A stretch of DNA of 64,000 bases from Acidobacteriota bacterium (GTDB lineage: Bacteria; Acidobacteriota; UBA6911; JACQSX01): assembly GCA_016211105.1 (NCBI GenBank), contig JACQSX010000036.1:1-64000 (forward strand). The letters are read 5' to 3'. The translations under genes were made by a program, and so were the position numbers. This document shows positions 17,004 to 26,072 of the stretch, piece by piece. Under the pieces are notes generated by a model that ran no database searches, was not told the origin of the DNA, and worked only from the letters and a program-made list of their open reading frames with translations. The first letter of the stretch is position 1. Every line of letters starts with the position of its first letter.

Positions 17004-18235
17004 TCGAAATAGGTACCGCTGGGGATGACGACCACGCCCTGCTCGCTGACGGTGAAGCGACGCCGGTCTTCTTCTGGATCGTATCCCACCTGGGTCCCTT
17101 CTGGAATGCGCACGGCCTCGTCCACAATCACCTTTTGCAGGCGGCAGTGTCGTTCCACCTCAACATTTTCCATTAAGATTGAATCCACGATCTCGCCGTA
17201 GCTCCGCACCCTTACATGAGGCGACAATATGGAGCGGCGCAGCACGCCTCCGCTGACGATACAGCCACTGGAAATGATGGAGTCGTAACCGGCTCCAACG
17301 CGTTTTTCCAACGGAAGCTCAAAGACGGTTTTGGCTGGCGGCAGTTGCGGCTGTAATGTTCGCACCGGCCACTCTGGATCATACAAATTAAATGCGGGGT
17401 TGACCGTCACCAAATCCATGCTTGCCTCATAATAGGAATCAAGCGTCCCGATATCACGCCAATATTGCGACTCCTTGCGATTCTCGTCCAAGAAAGGATA
17501 CGCATATACCTTGGCCCCGGAGGCCACCAGCGTCGGGAGTAGGTTTTTCCCAAAATCGTGCTCTGTATCCTGTTTGGCGTCGTCGATGACCGCCCGCACT
17601 AATTCAGCGGTGTTGAAAATATAGACTCCCATGTTTACAAACAGCTCACCAAAGTCCGTGAGCTCTTCCGGCTTTTCAGGTTTCTCGACAAATCCGCTAA
17701 CTCGCCAGTCGTTTGCCAACTGCACGACTCCAAAACGTCGCGACTCCGCCACAGGCACGCGCACCGTCCCTAATGTGACGCTGGCGTCGTTCTGCTGGTG
17801 TGCTTCCAGCATCAATGAGTAGTTCATCTTGTAGACGTGATCCCCCGAAAGAATTACTACGTAGTGGGGATGTTCCTCTTCCAGCAGGTCGATATTTTGA
17901 AAAACGGCGTCGGCGGTGCCCCGGTACCAGCTACCAACAAAGTGCTGTTGTGGCGGTACGGTAAAGATGAACTCGTTGTTATCATGATTAAAGATATTCC
18001 AGCCCAAGCGAATGTGCTTGTCCATGGAGAGGGAGCGGTACTGCGTTAGAACGTAAATCCTTCTCAAGCCGGAGTTCAGACAATTCGAGAGAGTAAAGTC
18101 AATGATCCGGTAGACACCTCCAAAAGAAACCGAAGGTTTTGGCCTCCACTTCGTCAACGGATAGAGCCGCTCCCCTTGCCCACCGGCGAGAATCAACGTG
18201 AGAGTACTGCGCAGCAAGTGGGCGCGATCAAACAT
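17000..18235 (-). CDS. glgC: glucose-1-phosphate adenylyltransferase
   Basis: This 411-residue protein makes ADP-glucose from ATP and glucose-1-phosphate, the committed step of bacterial glycogen synthesis. Motifs present: LAGGQGERLYPLTKWRPKP (nucleotide loop and activator-site region), YRIIDFTLSNCLNSG, YRGTADAVFQN, SGDHVYKM with the catalytic aspartate, FVEKPEKP (glucose-1-phosphate site) and a C-terminal left-handed beta-helix. It is the last gene of the minus-strand glycogen cluster, starting one base after the response-regulator stop. Allosteric control is expected in this family. Confidence 0.96.
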   Translation of the reverse strand: MFDRAHLLRSTLTLILAGGQGERLYPLTKWRPKPSVSFGGVYRIIDFTLSNCLNSGLRRIYVLTQYRSLSMDKHIRLGWNIFNHDNNEFIFTVPPQQHFVGSWYRGTADAVFQNIDLLEEEHPHYVVILSGDHVYKMNYSLMLEAHQQNDASVTLGTVRVPVAESRRFGVVQLANDWRVSGFVEKPEKPEELTDFGELFVNMGVYIFNTAELVRAVIDDAKQDTEHDFGKNLLPTLVASGAKVYAYPFLDENRKESQYWRDIGTLDSYYEASMDLVTVNPAFNLYDPEWPVRTLQPQLPPAKTVFELPLEKRVGAGYDSIISSGCIVSGGVLRRSILSPHVRVRSYGEIVDSILMENVEVERHCRLQKVIVDEAVRIPEGTQVGYDPEEDRRRFTVSEQGVVVIPSGTYFD

Positions 18236-18236
18236 G

Positions 18237-18620
18237 TCAAGCTGGCAAGAGTCCTTTCTTGACCAGGATCTCCCGGACCTTTGCTCTCAGCGGCTCAAGG
18301 TCTGGAGATTTGATGACGTAGGCATCGGCCGCCCAACTCATGAAATTATTCTGGTAACTTGTATAGGCGGTGTTGAGGATCACTGGAATGTTGTTTTTGA
18401 TGGCCAGAATCCGCCCCAGGGCTTCGATGCCGTCCATTCCTGGCATACGGATATCCAAAATCACCAAATCGGGATTCTCGTTTCGAACCTTCTCGACCGC
18501 TTCCGATCCTTTTTCCGCCAACAGGACTTCGTAGCCTGCCTGCCGAAACTCCTTTTCGTAAAGCCGACGAATATTCTTGTCATCGTCCGCGATCAAAATT
18601 CGGATCGGTTTTCCTATCAT
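18237..18620 (-). CDS. single-domain response regulator
   Basis: This 127-residue receiver domain has no output domain. Acidic pocket IADDDKN (residues 10-16), phosphoacceptor aspartate in LVILDIRMPGMDG (about residue 54), and the switch-region lysine in YVIKSP are present. The cis-proline normally after that lysine is displaced (KS rather than KP). It lies 11 bp after the histidine kinase gene and 1 bp before glgC, so kinase, regulator and glgC should be cotranscribed. Without a DNA-binding domain it must act by protein contact or pass phosphate to another protein. Confidence 0.92.
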   Translation of the reverse strand: MIGKPIRILIADDDKNIRRLYEKEFRQAGYEVLLAEKGSEAVEKVRNENPDLVILDIRMPGMDGIEALGRILAIKNNIPVILNTAYTSYQNNFMSWAADAYVIKSPDLEPLRAKVREILVKKGLLPA

Positions 18621-18631
18621 GGGTACCCCCG

Positions 18632-20401
18632 CTAGCTACTCGGCAGTCGAATGAAGAACTCGGTCCCCTTCCCTTCCTCGCTTAATACGGAAATGCTACC
18701 CCCATGTGCCTCAATGATCTCGGTGACCACCGTCAAACCCAAACCAGCTCCTGACGGCTTGGTCGTAAAAAACGGAGTAAAGATTCTATCCAGGCTCTCT
18801 TCGGGAATGCCGCATCCTGTGTCCTTGACCCGTATCAAAATACTATTCCCCACTCTTTCCGTAGCCACAGTAATGGTACCTCCGTGATCAATCGCCTGGA
18901 TAGCATTGATTATCAGATTGTAGAACACTTGTATAAACTGCGCTGGATCTGCTTTTATCAATGGTAAATCAGGATCGAGCGCCGTATCCACGTTGACTTT
19001 CCTTTCCTGGATTTCCAAGCGCAACATATCCAGTGTCTTGCTGATGACGTGATGGATGTCGGTAGGTTGCGACAATACTTGTTGGGCATAAGAATATTGC
19101 AGGATATTGGCCACAATCTTCTCCAGCCGCTCCGCCTCCGAAATGATGATCTCGACATCCTCGCGCATCGGATCCGCCTCGGGAATTTGCTGCTTCAGCA
19201 GGCGCGCAAATCCCCCAATGGAGACAAGCGGATTGCGGATCTCGTGAGCCACCATCGCGGCCATTCTCCCTACGGTTGAGAGTCGCTCGGCGCGCAATAG
19301 GCGCTCGTGATTCTCCTCCAGTGCCGCACGCGATACCTGCAACGCTTTGACCTTCCCTTGCAAATCTTGGTAAAGCTGCGAATTCTCAATGGCGGAGCTG
19401 GCGTGACCGGCAAAGATCTCCAACAATTTGATCCGGTTGGCGGAGATGGGATTTCTATTGATCCAATTGTCCACCACCAGCACCCCGATACTTTTTTGGC
19501 GAGTGTAAAGGGGGATCACGGCGAAAGTGCCACATCCTAGAGTTTCAAGCAGCGCTGGGTCGACAATCGAGCCGTCATCCGCGACGTCCTCAACCACATT
19601 GAAAGACCGCCTTTCCGTCATGGCCCGCATTAGGATGCTCGCAGGCTCTCCCACGGGAACCTGCACTCCTCGGATTTGCGCGCTGATTTTCGAGTCACTC
19701 AACGGCCGATTGGAATCGTAAGCGCTAAGCAGGTCGGACAATGTCCACGCTTTCTGGCTCAATTCTCCCCAAATAAGTCCGGCCTCGTGGAAATCTGAGG
19801 GGCCGATGGCAACCTTTCCTTCAAGCATGTTCGTCTCAGGGGAAAAAAGAAACAAGAAAGCCCGATTGAACTGCAACCCTTGCTGGCCCGTGACTCCCAC
19901 CAGGGTCACGTAAAGAACTTCATTCAGGTCGACGGTCCGCTGCAGAGCCTTGCTGAACTCATTGGCTACGTCGCGTTCGTACATGCGCCGAGCCAGATCC
20001 GACTCAAATCGCTTTCTTTGAGAGACATCTCTTGCCACCAAGACAACTTCGCGTATCTTTCCTTCCGGCCCTGAAATCGGATAGCTGGCTAGTTCCAGAA
20101 AAGTTGACTCCGCTTCACCCCGGGGTAGGGAGATCGTTTTCAATTCACCCTCAAGCAAGCAATCGGCAGTCAGTACATTGAAAATGTCGGAACAGCCCAG
20201 GGTGAGGCGTTGCTGACCCAGTTCCTGCCAAGATCTGCCTAAGACCTGTTTTTCAGAAGCCTGCAGCAATTTCAGCATCTGCGAGTTTAGCGACAGCACA
20301 CGAAAGCCTTCAGGATCCAGCACCATCACTCCTTCGCTGGCAACGTGAGACTCCAAAGGAGCGGGCTTGGCAACATCGGGCAACAGTTTTCTTTCGGTCA
20401 T
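18632..20401 (-). CDS. PAS-GAF sensor histidine kinase
   Basis: This 589-residue protein has its ATG overlapping the glgA stop by 4 bp. Domain order: PAS (about residues 20-140; SEGVMVLDPEGFRVLSLN start), GAF (about 165-340, including FNVVEDVADDG), a short coiled coil, HisKA with phosphoacceptor His in AMVAHEIRNPLVSIGGF, and HATPase_c with FYNLIINAIQAI (N box), VKDTGCGIPEE (G1), IFTPFFTTK (F) and GAGLGLTVV (G2). There is no transmembrane segment, so it senses a cytoplasmic signal, perhaps through PAS or GAF. Its coupling to glgA and glgC suggests carbon or energy storage as the controlled process; this is inference. Confidence 0.92.
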   Translation of the reverse strand: MTERKLLPDVAKPAPLESHVASEGVMVLDPEGFRVLSLNSQMLKLLQASEKQVLGRSWQELGQQRLTLGCSDIFNVLTADCLLEGELKTISLPRGEAESTFLELASYPISGPEGKIREVVLVARDVSQRKRFESDLARRMYERDVANEFSKALQRTVDLNEVLYVTLVGVTGQQGLQFNRAFLFLFSPETNMLEGKVAIGPSDFHEAGLIWGELSQKAWTLSDLLSAYDSNRPLSDSKISAQIRGVQVPVGEPASILMRAMTERRSFNVVEDVADDGSIVDPALLETLGCGTFAVIPLYTRQKSIGVLVVDNWINRNPISANRIKLLEIFAGHASSAIENSQLYQDLQGKVKALQVSRAALEENHERLLRAERLSTVGRMAAMVAHEIRNPLVSIGGFARLLKQQIPEADPMREDVEIIISEAERLEKIVANILQYSYAQQVLSQPTDIHHVISKTLDMLRLEIQERKVNVDTALDPDLPLIKADPAQFIQVFYNLIINAIQAIDHGGTITVATERVGNSILIRVKDTGCGIPEESLDRIFTPFFTTKPSGAGLGLTVVTEIIEAHGGSISVLSEEGKGTEFFIRLPSS

Positions 20402-21873
20402 ACCTTGGCTCGCGCAACCTGATAGAGTTCGTAGTAACGTTGTGCGCTTTTGCGCCAGGAAAAATCTTCTGTCATTCCCCGTTTCATCACTTTTCGCCAC
20501 TCTCTTCGGTCTTGATAGACAAACAGGGCGCGGCGCAATGTTTCCAGCATCTCACCGGCGGAATACGTATAGAATTTAAATCCATTGCCATCCGGGTATT
20601 GGTGGCAGTCACGCACCGTATCTGCCAAGCCTCCGGTGTGATGGACCACGGGAATGGTTCCATAGCGGAGACTATACATCTGGTTCAAACCGCAAGGCTC
20701 ATACCGCGAGGGCATCAAGAACAGATCGCTTCCGGCTTCGATCCAATGCGCTAACTTGTTGTCAAATTTAAGATTCACGCTGAACTTCTGCGGGTGGTTA
20801 CGCGCAACAAACTGCAAAGCCTCGTAGTACTTCTTATTACCGCTGCCCAGGAAGACAAACTGCAGATCCATCGCAAGCAGTTGCGGAATCGCCTGCAGTA
20901 CCAGATCCAGTCCCTTCTGCTCCGCCAATCTGGAAATCATTCCGACCAGCGGAATCACCGAACTCTCCCGAAGACCCAGCGATCGCTGCAGCTCCGCCTT
21001 ATTTCTAGCCTTCCCCTCAAAGCGCTTCACGCTGTATCGAGCGGAGATCAACCGGTCGGTCGCGGGATTCCACTCATCGGTATCAATACCGTTGAGAACA
21101 CCATACAAGTCCCGATGCCTGCTGCGCAATAGTGCTTCCAATCCATATCCGTATTCTAGGCTCCGCTGAATCTCGAGAGCGTAGGTGGGACTGACGGTGG
21201 TGAGCACATCGGCAAACACAATCGCCGATTTCATCAGATTCAAATCGCCATCCGATTCAAAGGGGCCTTGCGGATAAGCCAGATGGCGTGGGAGATCGGT
21301 AAGCTTAAACAGATCCATGCTCACCCGTCCCTGGTAAGCCAGATTGTGGATGGTGAACACCGAGGCGGTGCTGCGGAATGGCCAATCCGCAGCGTCATAT
21401 CCCAGCTTGAGATACGCCGGAAGCAGACCGGTGTGCCAATCGTTGCAATGGATCACATCCGGGATCCAGGCCATTCTCCGGCAAGCAGCGAGCGCGGCTT
21501 TCATGAAAAATAGAAAGCGCTGAAAATTGTCTGCGAGAGCTTCTCCCGATCCCGGGTCGCTGTAAATTCCTGGCCCGCCAAAAAAATCTGAATTCTCCAC
21601 GAAATACACCGGGACCGCCGAGGCAGGAAATTCAGCCTGCAAGAGGTGGGCCTGAAATGAGTACACTTCCAAAGAAATTCTTCCCAGCTCTGCCTTCGGG
21701 CGCAGCCTCTTCGTATCTTTCAAGGACCCATAGCGCGGGAGCATCACGCGCACGTCAACATCGAGTTCAGACAGCGCGTGCGCCAGGCCGCCGACAACAT
21801 CGGCAAGTCCTCCCTCTTTGGCGAAAGGGCTTGCCTCAGCCGCGGCGATCAACACCCGTAACTTCTTCTGCAT
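20398..21873 (-). CDS. glgA: glycogen synthase (ADP-glucose, GT5)
   Basis: The 491-residue length is typical of GlgA, which transfers glucose from ADP-glucose to the growing alpha-1,4-glucan. Motifs: KEGGLADVVGGL at the N-terminus (ADP-glucose binding), HCNDWHTGLLPAYL, TIHNLAYQG, VSPTYALEI, GVLNGIDTDEWNP, GMISRLAEQKGLDL and the C-terminal SRYEPCGLNQMYSLRYGTIPVVHHTGGLADTV nucleotide-sugar region. It follows galT by 29 bp and overlaps the histidine kinase by 4 bp. With GlgC it gives the two core enzymes of glycogen synthesis; no glgB branching enzyme is in the window, though the GH57 protein upstream could serve that role. Confidence 0.96.
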   Translation of the reverse strand: MQKKLRVLIAAAEASPFAKEGGLADVVGGLAHALSELDVDVRVMLPRYGSLKDTKRLRPKAELGRISLEVYSFQAHLLQAEFPASAVPVYFVENSDFFGGPGIYSDPGSGEALADNFQRFLFFMKAALAACRRMAWIPDVIHCNDWHTGLLPAYLKLGYDAADWPFRSTASVFTIHNLAYQGRVSMDLFKLTDLPRHLAYPQGPFESDGDLNLMKSAIVFADVLTTVSPTYALEIQRSLEYGYGLEALLRSRHRDLYGVLNGIDTDEWNPATDRLISARYSVKRFEGKARNKAELQRSLGLRESSVIPLVGMISRLAEQKGLDLVLQAIPQLLAMDLQFVFLGSGNKKYYEALQFVARNHPQKFSVNLKFDNKLAHWIEAGSDLFLMPSRYEPCGLNQMYSLRYGTIPVVHHTGGLADTVRDCHQYPDGNGFKFYTYSAGEMLETLRRALFVYQDRREWRKVMKRGMTEDFSWRKSAQRYYELYQVARAKV

Positions 21874-21902
21874 TCAACCCCGTCTCCGGCATGCGAATCC
21901 TG

Positions 21903-22928
21903 TCACAATTCGATATCCCGCAAGAACTGAGCTGCCTCCTCAGGGGCAGTAGGATTAATATAAAATCCCGATCCCCATTCAAAACCTGCCATTCGAGTCA
22001 ATCGAGGCAGGATTTCAATATGCCAGTGAAAGTCGTGCTCGATCGTTTGCCAGTAAGTCGCTCGATTGGTACTTTTCCTGTTGGGGATGGTATGGATCAC
22101 GAAGTTGTAAGGCGGATCCTTCAGCGCAATCTTTATGCGCCGCATGCTGTCGCGAAAAATTTCCGCCAAGGACCGAATCTCTTCCTCCGTAATCGCCGCA
22201 AAATCATGGCGGTGGCGGCGTGGCGCCAGAAAAATCTCAAACGGAAAGCGCGACGCATAGGGAGTCAGGACTACAAAGTGGTCGTTGGTCGCCACAACAC
22301 GGACTCCTTGGTCCAACTCATTGCGGATGATGTCGCAAAAGAGGCAGCGTTCCTTCACGTTGAAATGTTCCATCGCGGATTGCAATTCCAAGGCCACGGT
22401 CTTAGGAGTGACAGGAGTCGCGATCAACTGGCTGTGAGGATGGGCCAATGCGGCTCCCGCGGCCAGGCCGTAATTTTTAAAGATCAGGATGTACTTCAAC
22501 CTACGGTCATTTAAGAGATCGCGCAGCCGCTCACGGTACGTGCGCAACACCAGTTCCAGTTGAGCCAGTGGCGTCTCGGCAAGATGCAATTCGTGCCGGG
22601 TGGTTTCGATGATCACCTCATGGGCTCCGACCCCGTTCATTGCGTCGTAAATGCCGTGGGCGTGCCGGTCCAGTTCACCTTCGACCTTCAGCACGGGGAA
22701 TTTATTGGGGACTACCCGAACTTGCCAGCCCGGCCCGTCGGCAGAGGAGCCATTCGGTCGGATTGCATAAATTTCCGGCGACGCCTTGCTCTCATTGCCT
22801 TCACAGGAAGGGCAGAAAGTCCCCGGGGGCATTTCGTTGTCGATGAGAAAGTCATCTGGCCGGCGCCCCCTTTCCGTGGATATGATTACCCACCGTCTCT
22901 GTATCGGATCATGCCGCAATTCAGGCAC
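21903..22928 (-). CDS. galT: galactose-1-phosphate uridylyltransferase (HIT superfamily)
   Basis: This 341-residue protein has zinc-site cysteines in FCPSCEGNE and a second CLFCD pair, VVPNKFPVL and the catalytic HPHSQ loop (GAALAHPHSQL; the classical enzyme has HPHGQ). The C-terminal half has HDFHWHIEILPR. It exchanges UMP between UDP-glucose and galactose-1-phosphate in the Leloir pathway. HPHSQ-type homologues in glycogen clusters may act on glucose-1-phosphate or ADP-sugars, for example as phosphorylases, so the exact reaction is less certain than the family. It lies between the GH57 gene (63-bp gap) and glgA. Confidence 0.85.
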   Translation of the reverse strand: MPELRHDPIQRRWVIISTERGRRPDDFLIDNEMPPGTFCPSCEGNESKASPEIYAIRPNGSSADGPGWQVRVVPNKFPVLKVEGELDRHAHGIYDAMNGVGAHEVIIETTRHELHLAETPLAQLELVLRTYRERLRDLLNDRRLKYILIFKNYGLAAGAALAHPHSQLIATPVTPKTVALELQSAMEHFNVKERCLFCDIIRNELDQGVRVVATNDHFVVLTPYASRFPFEIFLAPRRHRHDFAAITEEEIRSLAEIFRDSMRRIKIALKDPPYNFVIHTIPNRKSTNRATYWQTIEHDFHWHIEILPRLTRMAGFEWGSGFYINPTAPEEAAQFLRDIEL

Positions 22929-22991
22929 AACATTCTCCTTCTATAGCTTCGCGTCGCCAATCCCGGACGCTCCTGTTACACAGCATGCTTC

Positions 22992-25103
22992 TCACACCCG
23001 CCATTCAAAGCGGTCCCGATTTATTTCTACCGCCAAGGAAAAAACTTCGGTGCGAGGCCAACGTTCCACGGGCTGACCATCTCTCCAGATCTGAATAAAC
23101 CAGCAAATTTCTTCGCCAGGCGTTCCGCACAGTGTCTCCAAGGGAACCGCCAATTCCACAATTTTCCCCCGGGCGACCGAAGGCAATTGCTTCCGATGCT
23201 CGCCACAGACGAGCCAAGCAGAAAAGGCGCTTGCGCCAATTGCAATCTCAACCCTCACCGGAGAAGGCCGCTGAAACGAGATTTCAAATTTCCATTGGCT
23301 TTCTCCCGGTATCACCGTTGTATCCAACAAGTCCAACCTGAGAAACAAATACTTTTGGTTGAAGCCGAACATAATTTGGCTGAGGATTGAACCGACAGGA
23401 TGCATTGTTGTGGCGGTAGCCGCGCTGGAGATTCTGCCGGCTCCCAGCCATTCAAAATAGTCGGTCACTTTGCCATCTAAAGTAGGGGTGATTTCCGCCA
23501 CGGGAGGTTCGACCGCGTGGTAGGCCTTCCGCTCCAAGATCGGTTGCAAGAGCAAGGGAGGAACCGCTAGTCCGATGCTCTCATAGGCATACTGCAAGTG
23601 CTTTCGGAACAATACGTCAAATTCCTCCCGGTAGGAGGAATAATGGTCGTCGCCGTACCACCAAAACCAATCACTCCCCTCCGCAATGTAAATATGCTCC
23701 CACACGTCGCGATCCGTTTCAGAGCAGGTACGAACTGCCACGGCCGCTCGCGCCTCCGCAAGCAACTCCCAGGCCCGATTCTTTTCCGGATGGCCGATCC
23801 AAAGCTTGAAATTGCCATCAATCCAAGACCCCGGACACAACGACTTCAGTTCCAACTGAGCAGGATGGCGCGCCAAATAGTTGGAAAACGTGATCGGCTG
23901 AATTTCTGTCTGCCCATCCAGCAAGCTGAAAACCGTTTCCCAGAACACCCGCCCATTCTCAGGGTAATATTCCCAGGCATTTTCACCATCGAGAATGATT
24001 GAGATTACCGCCTCCTCGTCAACTTCCCGCGCGATTGCGGCGAGTCGAGCCATGAGGTTCTCAGCAGCGTCTTTGGACGGCCATTGCGAATAGGTAAAAC
24101 CAATTAGGTCGGAGAGTGCCCGATCTCGGAAGAAAATTGAAATTGCGCCGTTTTCCTTTACAAAGCGGTAGGGAAAAAAGTGCGTGTCACCGCGGCGGTC
24201 ATCCAACGAGTTATATAGTACTAGTTCATCAGAAGCTGTCCACTGTACCCCGGAATCGATCATTTGGGTGAGAACCTGGGGACTCAGCGCTCCTTCCGAG
24301 GGCCATACTCCACGCGGAGAAATACCCAGCCGTGCTGCCATGTATCGCAACGCTTCCCGCAGTTGATATTCCGCATCTTCCGGATGGCGAAACAATAATT
24401 CCGGCAAAGACAGATCCGGCCGGGTCACTCGCGCCAAGCGCGTGTCGCAGAGCAAAGGAAGGATCGGGTGATACAAGGGAGAGCAGCTTAACTCAATGCG
24501 CTGGTTGACATGAAGTTGCTGATAAAGCGGCATGATCTTGGCAATGAATAATCGCTGCACTTCGAAAAGCTCTTCTTTGTCTGCTTCGCTGAAATTGCGC
24601 TCTTTGGAAAGCAGACGGAGTGTGACCGGATCCCGCCGCAGGGATTCCCCTGACCAGGCAAGGTAGAACCAAAGCTGCAGATCGCGGTAGTCAGCATCGC
24701 AGAATTGAGCAATGTCCCAAACACCCTCACCTTTAGCTGCCGCCCCCCGCATCTGCAATAGGTCGCGGTAGCGCGGATGGGGCTTCACCATGTGATCCCA
24801 GTGTAATGAAAAGAAATGTTCCAACAGAAACGCTTGATCTGCGGGCTCAAGTTCCGGCGCTGGCTTTTTCGCCAATCTCAGAAAGGAATCGTCGACATTC
24901 AGTTGCTGGCACTCATCCAGTTGCATTAACAAGGACGGGACTACATTGACGTTACAGCAAAAATTCGGGAAATCGTTCAGGCGGGCTACCATGTCAAAGT
25001 AATCCTTCAAGGCGTGCAAGCGCGTCCAGGGCATTCGATAACACCCGGTGTGGGGATCCTTGTAACAGGGTTGGTGCATGTGCCATAAAAACGCAACGTA
25101 CAT
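22992..25103 (-). CDS. glycoside hydrolase family 57 protein (alpha-glucan acting)
   Basis: This 703-residue protein starts at the ATG at 25103 directly before the family start YVAFLWHMHQP (GH57 region 1). Other conserved regions: GVWPSEGALSPQ (region with the nucleophile glutamate), WTASDELVLYNS and ILDGENAWEYYP (acid/base aspartate region). Residues from about 530 form an extra C-terminal beta-sandwich, ending in an EVSLAVEINRDRFEWRV-like strand. GH57 enzymes include alpha-amylases, 4-alpha-glucanotransferases and branching enzymes. With glgA and glgC downstream, a glucanotransferase, branching or debranching role is likely. It heads the apparent six-gene minus-strand operon. Confidence 0.88.
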   Translation of the reverse strand: MYVAFLWHMHQPCYKDPHTGCYRMPWTRLHALKDYFDMVARLNDFPNFCCNVNVVPSLLMQLDECQQLNVDDSFLRLAKKPAPELEPADQAFLLEHFFSLHWDHMVKPHPRYRDLLQMRGAAAKGEGVWDIAQFCDADYRDLQLWFYLAWSGESLRRDPVTLRLLSKERNFSEADKEELFEVQRLFIAKIMPLYQQLHVNQRIELSCSPLYHPILPLLCDTRLARVTRPDLSLPELLFRHPEDAEYQLREALRYMAARLGISPRGVWPSEGALSPQVLTQMIDSGVQWTASDELVLYNSLDDRRGDTHFFPYRFVKENGAISIFFRDRALSDLIGFTYSQWPSKDAAENLMARLAAIAREVDEEAVISIILDGENAWEYYPENGRVFWETVFSLLDGQTEIQPITFSNYLARHPAQLELKSLCPGSWIDGNFKLWIGHPEKNRAWELLAEARAAVAVRTCSETDRDVWEHIYIAEGSDWFWWYGDDHYSSYREEFDVLFRKHLQYAYESIGLAVPPLLLQPILERKAYHAVEPPVAEITPTLDGKVTDYFEWLGAGRISSAATATTMHPVGSILSQIMFGFNQKYLFLRLDLLDTTVIPGESQWKFEISFQRPSPVRVEIAIGASAFSAWLVCGEHRKQLPSVARGKIVELAVPLETLCGTPGEEICWFIQIWRDGQPVERWPRTEVFSLAVEINRDRFEWRV

Positions 25104-25298
25104 CCTAGTTATGTTAGCAGACTTTCCTCTGACCCATGGAGGTTCCCACGTCTCGGACGGTAGGCCTCGCACGATGGGTACCGGTTCGTTGGCCCCGTTT
25201 GTCACAGGACACAACTTGGACGTTCAGCCATTTGCGAAAGCCGCTCCAGCAGTACACGTTTGACTTGTGCCCTGTCCATCGCCGAGAATTTTCGTGAG

Positions 25299-26000
25299 AT
25301 GTCGAAGAAGGACCAGGCCCCCAGAAATACCGCAGGCGGGACTCTTAGGAAAGGCGAGGACGAAATCCTCAGAGTGAACGAGGTTTTCTACAGTCTTCAG
25401 GGAGAATCGACTTATACGGGTTTTCCGTGCGTTTTCGTTCGACTTGCCGAGTGCAACCTACGTTGTACTTACTGCGATACCGAGTATGCCTTTTACCAGT
25501 GGACGGAGATGTCGGTTTCAGAGATCCTTCAAAAGGTGAATTCTTTCTGTTGCCCCTTGGTAGAGGTAACGGGCGGGGAACCTTTGCTGCAGTCAGGCGT
25601 GTATTCCCTAATGCGCCGGTTGATCCGAGATGGAAAGAAAGTCCTGCTGGAAACAGGCGGCCACGTTGACATTGCTCCTGTGCCGCCGGAAGCAACGGTA
25701 ATTTTGGATCTCAAGACTCCTGGCAGCAAAATGGAACGCCACAACCTCTGGTCGAACCTTGACATTCTCAAGCCCACCGACCAGGTCAAGTTTGTCGTTT
25801 GCAATCGCGAGGACTACGAATGGGCGCGCGACGTGATCCGGCAGGGGAAACTGGATCAACGTTTCCTGGTGCTAATTTCGCCCGTTTACGGAAGCAATCT
25901 AGCCCAGCTAGCGGAGTGGATCCTCCAGGATCATCTGAAAGTTCGCTTTCAGATTCAGTTGCACAAGTGGATCTGGGGACCCAACCGCAGGGGCGTTTGA
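25299..26000 (+). CDS. queE: 7-carboxy-7-deazaguanine synthase
   Basis: This 233-residue radical SAM enzyme converts carboxy-tetrahydropterin to CDG in the queuosine/preQ1 pathway. The [4Fe-4S] motif is C-x3-C-x2-C (CNLRCTYCDTEYAF), close to the N-terminus as usual for QueE, preceded by FYSLQGESTYTGFPCVFVRL, the family signature. VTGGEPLLQ and VLLETGGHVDI are also present. The ATG at 25299 was preferred over the TTG at 25260, though neither has a strong ribosome-binding site. No other queuosine gene is in the window. It converges with the sigma factor gene. Confidence 0.93.
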   Translation: MSKKDQAPRNTAGGTLRKGEDEILRVNEVFYSLQGESTYTGFPCVFVRLAECNLRCTYCDTEYAFYQWTEMSVSEILQKVNSFCCPLVEVTGGEPLLQSGVYSLMRRLIRDGKKVLLETGGHVDIAPVPPEATVILDLKTPGSKMERHNLWSNLDILKPTDQVKFVVCNREDYEWARDVIRQGKLDQRFLVLISPVYGSNLAQLAEWILQDHLKVRFQIQLHKWIWGPNRRGV

Positions 26001-26072
26001 CCCGGCCATCGCAAGGTCAGACGACCGGAGAAAAGACAGGACGCGCAAAGCGGCGGGCAATGCGAAACTTGC

